Assembly: GCA_030644725.1 (NCBI GenBank) | Contig: CP130629.1 | Location: forward strand, 4,541,501-4,605,500 | Origin: Candidatus Electrothrix communis | GTDB lineage: Bacteria > Desulfobacterota > Desulfobulbia > Desulfobulbales > Desulfobulbaceae | Reading direction: 5' to 3' | DNA length: 64,000 nucleotides | Part shown: positions 36,634-45,700 of the stretch, piece by piece | Layout of the letters: each line of letters opens with the position of its first letter | Position numbering within the stretch: position 1 is the stretch's first letter | Translations under genes and position numbers: made by a program | The notes under the pieces: generated by a model | Databases searched by the model: none | Told to the model about the DNA's origin: nothing | The model's input: the letters and a program-made list of their open reading frames with translations, nothing else

Positions 36634-38448
36634 ATGATGAGCCGGGCAGCAGCAGGACAAGAGGACAGGCTGGATAACAGACTGCATAAGCAATTGATTG
36701 ATTGTGCCGCCGGTCGAGTACAGGCGGATCTCGTTTTGAAAAATGGTCGGATTATCCATGTGTTTACCGGGGAAGTAGCTCAGGGAGATATCGCTGTCAT
36801 TAACGGGTATATTGCCGGTGTTAGTGCTCACGGCGAGTATGAGGGAAAAGAAGAAGTAGATCTTGCTGGCTGCTATGTCAGCCCGGGGTTTATTGACGGG
36901 CATATTCATCTTGAAAGTTCTCTGCTCACGCCTTCCCGATTTGCGACTGCTGTTGTACCCCGTGGGACAACCACTGTCATCTGTGACCCGCACGAAATTG
37001 CCAATGTCTGCGGAAAGGTCGGGGTTGACTTTATGCTCTCCCGGGCTGCTCCCCTTACGGTGTACGGGATGGCACCTTCCTGCGTTCCGGCAACCCATAT
37101 GGAGAGCAGTGGTTTTCAGCTGTCAGTTGATGATATAGACGAGTTGTTTGAACACCCCAATATTATCGGGCTGGCGGAAATGATGAATTTTCCCGGTACA
37201 GTTGCCGGGGACCCTGAGGTGCTGGCGAAGATTTTTTCTGCCCGCAGCAGAGGGGTACTTATTGATGGTCATGCTCCTGGGTTGAGCGGCAAGGCCCTGC
37301 AAGCCTATGTTGCCGCCGGAATCAGTTCGGATCATGAGTGTACAACCTTGGCTGAGGCCTGGGAGAAGTTGCGGGCAGGAATGGCGATTTTTATCCGAGA
37401 AGGCTCAACAGCCCGTAATCTGGAGGCCCTGTTTCCCCTTTTTCGTACCGCAGCTGCTCATCAATGCTTGTTGGTAACAGATGACCGCCACGCCGATGAT
37501 TTGGTGCAGTACGGGCATATGGATTTTCTGCTCCGCCGAGCTGTGGAGCTAGGCGCGGATGCTGTGACAGCCGTGCAGATGGTCACGGTGAACCCTGCTC
37601 GTCATTTCAGGCTTGATCATCTCGGAGCTGTTGCGCCGGGGTATAAGGCTGACTTAGTGGTGTTTGAGGATTTGAAGCAGTTCAGGGCCAGGCAGGTGTA
37701 TTGCGCCGGTGAATGCGTGGCTGAAAACGGGAAGATGCTGGTTGAAATCCCGGATCAGAAGGAAGTGGCCCTTGATCCAGCTCTACAGGCAACGGTGAGA
37801 ATTCGCCCTGATTTGGTTGATCTCAGCGTGCCTGTCGTTTCAGGAACATCAGGAAAGTCAGAGGAAATACGGGTAATCACCTGTGCAGACGGTCAGATCA
37901 CTACCGGGCAGGTTTTTATTAAGCCGAAAATCAAAAAAGGTTTCGTGCTTGCTGATCCAGATCGCGATATACTCAAGGTTGCGGTTATTGAACGACATCA
38001 TGGTACCCATAATGTAGGGGTCGGTTTTGTGCAAGGCTTCGGGTTCAGAAATGGGGCTATAGCTTCCACTGTTGCCCATGATGCACATAATTTGATCGTT
38101 GTCGGCACCGATGATGCCTCTATGATGTTGGCGATAAATAAAATCATTGAAATGCAGGGAGGGCTGGTGATAACAGGTGGAAAACGAGTTCTTGAGGCTC
38201 TCCCCTTACCTATAGCCGGGTTAATGACAACTGAGTCTGCTGAGAAGGTCTGTACCTCTCTTCGAAGGCTTGAAAGCGCAATAAAAAAAATAGGGGTAAC
38301 GGTGAAAAATCCTTTCATGCTCCTCAGTTTTCTTGCGCTGCCGGTTATTCCAGAGTTGAAAATCACGGATAAAGGCCTTGTTGATGTGCTCAAATTCAGC
38401 ATCGTCCCTTTGCAAGGAGATACGGAAAAAAATAAAAAAATAGTATAA
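36634..38448 (+). CDS. ade: Adenine deaminase
   Basis: The 604-residue amidohydrolase converts adenine to hypoxanthine with release of ammonia, in purine salvage. The metal-binding PGFIDGHIHLESSLLTP (HxH) is followed by RGTTTVICDPHEIANVCG; VLIDGHAPGLSG, SSDHECTT and VTDDRHADDL contain the other ligands and the catalytic Asp. The C-terminal domain with GLVITGGKRVLEALPLPIAG is specific to bacterial Ade. Single gene between two terminators or gaps. Confidence 0.95.
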   Translation: MMSRAAAGQEDRLDNRLHKQLIDCAAGRVQADLVLKNGRIIHVFTGEVAQGDIAVINGYIAGVSAHGEYEGKEEVDLAGCYVSPGFIDGHIHLESSLLTPSRFATAVVPRGTTTVICDPHEIANVCGKVGVDFMLSRAAPLTVYGMAPSCVPATHMESSGFQLSVDDIDELFEHPNIIGLAEMMNFPGTVAGDPEVLAKIFSARSRGVLIDGHAPGLSGKALQAYVAAGISSDHECTTLAEAWEKLRAGMAIFIREGSTARNLEALFPLFRTAAAHQCLLVTDDRHADDLVQYGHMDFLLRRAVELGADAVTAVQMVTVNPARHFRLDHLGAVAPGYKADLVVFEDLKQFRARQVYCAGECVAENGKMLVEIPDQKEVALDPALQATVRIRPDLVDLSVPVVSGTSGKSEEIRVITCADGQITTGQVFIKPKIKKGFVLADPDRDILKVAVIERHHGTHNVGVGFVQGFGFRNGAIASTVAHDAHNLIVVGTDDASMMLAINKIIEMQGGLVITGGKRVLEALPLPIAGLMTTESAEKVCTSLRRLESAIKKIGVTVKNPFMLLSFLALPVIPELKITDKGLVDVLKFSIVPLQGDTEKNKKIV

Positions 38449-38561
38449 TCATTAAAAACAGCTTCATATATGTGATTATCTGGCGTATAGTCAAAAAATG
38501 GAGAGATGCCGGTCGGCTCACCCCTGCCGGACAAACAATGCAATGTTAATGAGGAAATCAG

Positions 38562-38960
38562 ATGAATTACGGTGTGGTCAGCCAGGAACAGCTAGAAAAG
38601 ATTGATGAAATCCTGTCGGAGCAGCTCATCAAGATAGGAGTAGACTGTGTCATCATTATTGACATGGCAGGGAACATCATTACGGCTAAGGACAACGGCA
38701 CTTCCAAATATGATGTTTATTCATTCGCAGCTCTGGCAGCCGGTAACTTTGCTACAGTTGATGCTATGGCGAAATTGGTCGGAGAGCAGGAGTTTTCTTT
38801 GCTCTTCCATAAGGGGACGGATTGTAATATCCATTTTTCGAAAATCGACGAGGAGCTTTTGCTGATCACCATGTTCGGTAAGCATATTTCGCTTGGTTTT
38901 CTCAGGCTGAATGTGGTTAAGGCGCTGGAACAGATAAGAAAACTCTGGGCTGGTAAATGA
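38562..38960 (+). CDS. Roadblock/LC7-domain protein, MglB-like
   Basis: The 132-residue protein is one roadblock/LC7 domain (ILSEQLIKIGVDCVIIIDMAGNII ... NFATVDAMAKLVGEQEFSLLFHKG). Proteins of this type act as GTPase-activating partners of MglA-like GTPases; the MglA-like gene is next (74 bp). That supports an MglB-like role, controlling polarity of motility, pili or protein localisation. I do not assign mglB because the family is broad. Confidence 0.85.
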   Translation: MNYGVVSQEQLEKIDEILSEQLIKIGVDCVIIIDMAGNIITAKDNGTSKYDVYSFAALAAGNFATVDAMAKLVGEQEFSLLFHKGTDCNIHFSKIDEELLLITMFGKHISLGFLRLNVVKALEQIRKLWAGK

Positions 38961-39033
38961 TTTTTATTATGGCCTTCAGGGACTCGTATCGTCTCTTCAC
39001 CAGCATTAATCCATACACAGTAGGAGAGAAGCA

Positions 39034-39639
39034 TTGAGCTTTATTAATCTACGCGAGAAAATCGTACAAGTAAAAGTCGTTTATTACGGTCCGGGCAGGG
39101 GGGGGAAGACCTCTAACCTTGAATATATCAATCGTAAATTCAGTAAGCAGATCCAGTCAGAAATGGTCAGCCTGAAGACACATGGTGATCGTACCTTATT
39201 TTTTGACTTTCTTCCCTTTGATATGGGAAAGATAAAAGGGTATGAGCTGAAAATTCAGCTCTATACTGTACCAGGTCAGGTGAAGTACAACGCAACTCGT
39301 AAGTTGGTTTTGAAAGGGGTAGATGGCTTGGTTTTTGTTGCTGACGCACAGGAAGCCATGCGGGAGAAGAATATACGTTCTCTTAATCAGCTCCATGAGA
39401 ATCTCAAGAGTTATAAGGAGTCTATTTTTAAGATTCCTTTGGTCATGCAGTACAATAAGGTGGATTTGCGGAATCAAGGAATTCCGGTATTGCCGACTGC
39501 TGTTCTGGAAAAGGATTTGAACAGCAAATTAAAAGTTCCTTCCTTTGAGGCTAGTGCTCTGACTGGGTATAATGTTCCTGAAACACTGAAAAAGATAATT
39601 TCATCCACAGTGGTGTCGGTACAGAAAAAACTCTTGTAA
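39034..39639 (+). CDS. mglA: MglA-like small GTPase
   Basis: The 201-residue Ras-superfamily GTPase has G1 YYGPGRGGKTSNLEYI, G3 region TVPGQVKYNATRKLVL (PGQ, with the MglA-type Tyr/Asn context in place of DxxGQ) and G4 NKVDLRNQG. In Myxococcus, MglA with MglB sets the leading pole. The start is a TTG (39034) after AGGAGAG; ATG is missing. It sits between the roadblock gene and the acidic giant, 68 bp before it, suggesting a three-gene unit. Confidence 0.92.
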   Translation: MSFINLREKIVQVKVVYYGPGRGGKTSNLEYINRKFSKQIQSEMVSLKTHGDRTLFFDFLPFDMGKIKGYELKIQLYTVPGQVKYNATRKLVLKGVDGLVFVADAQEAMREKNIRSLNQLHENLKSYKESIFKIPLVMQYNKVDLRNQGIPVLPTAVLEKDLNSKLKVPSFEASALTGYNVPETLKKIISSTVVSVQKKLL

Positions 39640-39707
39640 AGGGATAAAATAACGGTATAGGTACGCTGTTGAGTACTGGCACCTCAGATTGAGTCCGGAC
39701 AAAAATT

Positions 39708-42700
39708 ATGCCCCCAGCAATAGACGAATTTGAAGACCTCACACAATTTGCAGATGAGTCATTTGATAATGATGAAGTTGATTTGTTTGAATTTACTGAT
39801 GATGAGGAGTCTCCCCTTCTTCGTCTGAAGTCGATAGTTCTTTCTCTGGATTGGGATATCACCGAGGATACTCTGGCTGAGTTGGCCGAAGAGTTATCTG
39901 AGCTGCGTTCTCTGTGGGATGGAGATAAAGTGGCGCAGATTTATCTTCAGGGAATGGATAATATCGGTAAGTATCTTCAGAAAGAGGGAGCATATGCCCA
40001 TCCTAATGCCATTAAGCTTCTGTTAACACTTTTTTATAATTATGAAAAAATAATATCATCGACAGATCTCAGTAGTGAGGCCGTAGCTGCCATGCTCAAG
40101 GCTGATGTCCGTAAATTTAAAGTGCTTCAGTACCAAATTGGCACGATAGGTGCCGAGGGGCATGCAGAGGCGCATGTTGAGGAGCATGTCGAGGCCCATG
40201 TTGAGGCTGTACCACCGCCTGAAGAAATAACTCAAGAAGACCTTCTTGAGGGCACATCCGTGCTGCGTGAGGAGAAAGACGATCCGTTGACCAGCATGGA
40301 AGCCACCATTCTTGGTCTGGAATGGGATGTTACCCAGGAGGGGCTGGAGAAGTTTCATTCTGAAGCCACGGAGTTGCGAGAGTATTTAACTGATAATCGT
40401 GATGCACAAATTCTTGTGCAGGGATTGCAGGCATTAGGATCATATATACGAGAGGAAAAATCAAACGCCCATCCAGACGCGTTTACCATCCTCCATGCAT
40501 TTTATGACGCTCTAAAGCTTTTGATTCAAGATACGAATTTGACTGCTGAGCAACGGAAGCGGGTCTTGATGGAGCAGATCGGCAGCCTTAACAGCCTGAA
40601 ATCAATTATCGCCCAGTCGGCTGCTGAGCGAGCGGCAGATCAAAGCGCTGGAGATGAAAAAACAGGGTCAGAAGCGGCTGAACCCGCAAAGACCGCTAAA
40701 ATACCAGCGCCCGAGCAAGAATCTGAAGATGAGGCCGAGTTGAGTACAGTCTCTGAGGACGATGCTGAGTTTGGTTCTCCTGTAGCAGATGATGACGAAG
40801 ACCTGGATTTGTTTTCGGAGGATTTTGACGAGAACTCTGACTTTTTAGCAGGCGGAGACGGTGTGGATGAATTTTTTCTTGATGGGGACGATAGCCTATC
40901 GGATGACGGCCTCGTGGATGAGGAAAGCATTGCTGGAGACTTTGAGTTCGACGAGGAAGAGAGCGGGCTTGACTTTGACGGAGAGGCAGGGCTTGATGAT
41001 GACCTGTTTGCTGATGAGGCGGGGACAGGGGGGCAGGATTTATCCTTGGACGATGACACTGTGGAAGAAGAGGCCATTCTTCCTGCCTTGACGGATGCTG
41101 ATGAGGATGGTGGCTTTAATGAGGAACTTGTAGCTGACGGAATCGACGAAGAAAAAACGGCAGAGCTTGATGAAAAACTGGATTCCTTTTTTGATTTCGA
41201 TAGTCCCGATGAAACAACAGAAGAAACAACAGAACCAAAAGAAGAGGTTGTTGTTGTAGAGGAGAGTGACAGCCCGGCTGATGAACCCTCCAGCGTTGAG
41301 GTGGAAGAAGGCGATAGTGAGCTGGGGGGATCAGACGTGGAGCTGGATTCTTTTTTTGATTTTTCCGATGAAGTGGCTGATGATGAGGCCCCGAAAGAAG
41401 AGGAAAAGGCGCGTGTTGAGTCGTGGAAAGATGAGATCCTGAGTTCAGATCTTGATGGGCCTGACGGAGAAGAGGAAGGCCTTTTGGAGGGGGAGGAGGA
41501 TTACGATTCCTTTTTTGATTTTGACGAGGATGAGGATGAAATTCTGCCCGATGCGCAGTTAGCGGCCGTTGCTGAAGATACTGATGATGGCGCGTTAGCT
41601 GCCAGTGATGATGAGATTGATATCTCTCTGGACGGTTTGGACGACGAGCAGGAGAGTGAAGAGTTCGTTGTTGCCCTTTCAGATGCTGATGAAGAGGGAG
41701 GGTTTAACGAGGATGAGATGTCGTCTGGTATTGCTGATGAAAAGGCGGCTGAGCTTGATGAAAAGCTAAACTTCTTTTTTGAACTGGATAAGGAAGAGCA
41801 GGAAGAGTCGTCTGAAGACCAAATTTCGGGAACAGTGGAAAATGATGCTGTCACCACTGAAGCTCAAGCCGAACCGGATTCATTCGATGAAGAGCAAGAC
41901 GAGCTCAGCTTAGAATTGGATGGAGACAGCTTAGAATTAGATGGAGACAACTCTGAATTGTCGTTTGATGACGACGAAGATTTCGATGGAGATTACGAAG
42001 GAGATATTGCTGGATTTTCTGATATAGACGATACAGAAGCTGTTAGCGTGACTACTGATCAAGGCAAAAAGTCTGCTTCGGATCCAGAAGAAGAAATTGA
42101 GGGGTTGGATGCCATCTTCGATTTAGACGATGACGCAGAAGGGGCACCTGAGTTTGATAAATCAAGCGTAGGGGGGCCAGAAGAGATTCCCGCTTTAGAT
42201 GACGAATTTGTTATCTCGCTTGATGATGAAGAGGAAAGTACGGATGAACTCTTTGATTTTTCCTCTGACAGCGGGGAAGAAGAAAGTGGTGTCTCCTTGG
42301 ATTTAGGCGAGGATGTTGATAAAGAAGTTGTGTCGGTAGACGTAGGCTCCTCAGCTGAAGGAGCAGATGATGTTGGGCTTGAAGATGAGTTTACGTTATC
42401 GCTTGACGACGATACGAGCGACGACGATTTTGCTGATTTTTCTTTTGATGGTGCGGATGAAGGCGAAAGCGATACCTCTTCAAAGCCAGCTGAGGACGCT
42501 GAAGCTTTAGACAGTTTTTTCGAGTTAAAAGAGGAACGCAGTGGCGATACAGCAACAGCAGCTCAGCACGATGAAGCGGAAGAAGAGGTCGAGCTTGATG
42601 AGGAATTTGACAGTTTCTTTGATTTAGAGGAAGACCTTGGCGAGTCTCTTGAATCAGAAAAACCCAAAGACTCATCCTCTCTTGAAGAGCCGGTAGAAGA

Positions 42701-45700
42701 GATTGAGCTTGATGACGAGTTTGTCTTATCGCTTGACGATGAAGGCACCGAAGAAGATGCGTTATCCGATTTTTCTTTTGCTAGCGATGATGCAGAGGAA
42801 GGCGCAGCTCTCTCAGAGCCTGCTTCAGAAGTAGAGTCTGAGGAGAGCTTTTTCGGTCTGGACGAGGAAGCAGATGCCCAGGTTGAGGCTGCTGAAGGAG
42901 CTGAAGCGAGCGATGCAGAAGATGAGTTTGCCTTATCGCTAGACGATGAAGGTGTCGGAGAAGAGAGTGAAGAGGACGAGTTTGCGCTATCACTTGCTGC
43001 TGAAGGTGATGATCCCGACGAGTTATCCGAATTTTCATTTTCGAGCGATGATGAAGATGAAGAGGCCGTTGTCTCAGAACCTGTTTCAGAAGTAAAATCT
43101 GAAGACAGCTTTTTCGGTCTGGACGAGGAAGCAGATGGCCAGGTTGAGGCTGCTGAAGGAGCTGATGCAAGCGACGCAGAAGACGAGTTCGCCTTATCGC
43201 TAGACGATGAAGGTGTCGGAGAAGAGAGTGAAGAGGACGAGTTTGCGTTATCACTTGCTGCTGAAGGTGATGATCCCGACGAGTTATCCGAATTTTCATT
43301 TTCGAGCGATGATGGAGAGGCAAGCGCCGTAGTCTCTGAATCTAGTGAAGAGGTAGATTCAGCAGATAGCTTTTTCGGTCTGGATGAGGAAGCAGATGCC
43401 AAGGTTGAGGTTGCTGAAGGGGCTGATACGAGCGACGCAGAAGACGAGTTCGCCTTATCGCTAGACGATGAAGGTGTCGGAGAAGAGAGTGAAGAGGACG
43501 AGTTTGCGTTATCACTTGCTGCTGAAGGTGATGATCCCGACGAGTTATCCGAATTTTCATTTTCGAGCGATGATGGAGAGGCAAGCGCCGTAGTCTCTGA
43601 ATCTAGTGAAGAGGTAGATTCAGCAGATAGCTTTTTCGGTCTGGATGAGGAAGCAGATGCCAAGGTTGAGGCTGCTGAAGGAGCTGATAGAAGCGCCGCA
43701 GAAGACGAGTTCGCCTTATCGCTAGACGACGATGAAGGTGTCGGAGAAGAGAGTGAAGAGGACGAGTTTGCGTTATCACTTGCTGCTGAAGGTGATGATC
43801 CCGACGAGTTATCCGAATTTTCATTTTCGAGCGATGATGAAGATGAAGAGGCCGTAGTCTCAGAACCTGTTTCAGAAGTAGAATCTGAAGACAGCTTTTT
43901 CGGTCTGGACGAGGAAGCAGATGGCCAGGTTGAGGCTGCTGAAGGAGCTGATGCAAGCGACGCAGAAGACGAGTTCGCCTTATCGCTAGACGATGAAGGT
44001 GTCGGAGAAGAGAGTGAAGAGGACGAGTTTGCGTTATCACTTGCTGCTGAAGGTGATGATCCCGACGAGTTATTCGAATTTTCATTTTCGAGCGATGATG
44101 GAGAGGCAAGCGCCGTAGTCTCCGAATCTAGTGAAGAGGTAGATTCAGCAGATAGCTTTTTCGGTCTGGATGAGGAAGCAGATGCCAAGGTTGAGGTTGC
44201 TGAAGGGGCTGATAGAAGCGACGCAGAAGACGAGTTCGCCTTATCGCTAGACGACGATGAAGGTGTCGGAGAAGAGAGTGAAGAGGACGAGTTTGCGTTA
44301 TCACTTGCTGCTGAAGGTGATGATCCCGATGAGTTATCCGAATTTTCATTTTCGAGCGATGATGAAGATGAAGAGGCCGTAGTCTCAGAACCTGTTTCAG
44401 AAGTAGAATCTGAAGACAGCTTTTTCGGTCTGGATGAGGAAGCAGATGGCCAGATTGAGGCTGCTGTGGGAGCTGATGCAAGCGATGCAGAAGATGAGTT
44501 CGCCTTATCGCTAGACGATGAAGGTGTCGGAGAAGAGAGTGAAGAGGACGAGTTTGCGTTATCACTTGCTGCTGAAGGTGATGATCCCGACGAGTTATCC
44601 GAATTTTCATTTTCGAGCGATGATGAAGATGAAGAGGGCGTAGTCTCAGAACCTGTTTCAGAAGTAGAATCTGAAGACAGCTTTTTCGGTCTGGACGAGG
44701 AAGCAGATGGCCAGGTTGAGGCTGCTGAAGGGGCTGATAGAAGCGATGCAGAAGATGAGTTCGCCTTATCGCTAGACGATGAAGGTGTCGGAGAAGAGAG
44801 TGAAGAGGACGAGTTTGCGTTATCACTTGCTGCTGAAGGTGATGATCCCGACGAGTTATCCGAATTTTCATTTTCGAGCGATGATGGAGAGGCAAGCGCC
44901 GTTGTCTCAGAACCTGTTTCAGAAGTAGAGTCTGAGGAGAGCTTTTTCGGTCTGGATGAGGAAGCAGATGCCAAGGTTGAGGTTGCTGAAGGGGCTGATA
45001 CGAGCGACGCAGAAGACGAGTTCGCCTTATCGCTAGACGACGATGAAGGTGTCGGAGAAGAGAGTGAAGAGGACGAGTTTGCGTTATCACTTGCTGCTGA
45101 AGGTGATGATCCCGACGAGTTATCCGAATTTTCATTTTCGAGCGATGATGGAGAGGCAAGCGCCGTAGTCTCTGAATCTAGTGAAGAGGTAGATTCAGCA
45201 GATAGCTTTTTCGGTCTGGATGAGGAAGCAGATGCCAAGTTTGAGGCTGCTGAAGGGGCTGATAGAAGCGCCGCAGAAGACGAGTTCGCCTTATCGCTAG
45301 ACGATGAAGGTGTCGGAGAAGAGAGTGAAGAGGACGAGTTTGCGTTATCACTTGCTGCTGAAGGTGATGATCCCGACGAGTTATCCGAATTTTCATTTTC
45401 GAGCGATGATGGAGAGGCAAGCGCCGTAGTCTCTGAATCTAGTGAAGAGGTAGATTCAGCAGATAGCTTTTTCGGTCTGGATGAGGAAGCAGATGCCAAG
45501 GTTGAGGTTGCTGAAGGGGCTGATACGAGCGACGCAGAAGACGAGTTCGCCTTATCGCTAGACGATGAAGGTGTCGGAGAAGAGAGTGAAGAGGACGAGT
45601 TTGCGTTATCACTTGCTGCTGAAGGTGATGATACCGATGAGTTATCCGAGTTTTCATTTGCGAGCGATGATGGAGAGGCAAGCGCTGTTGCCTCAGAGCC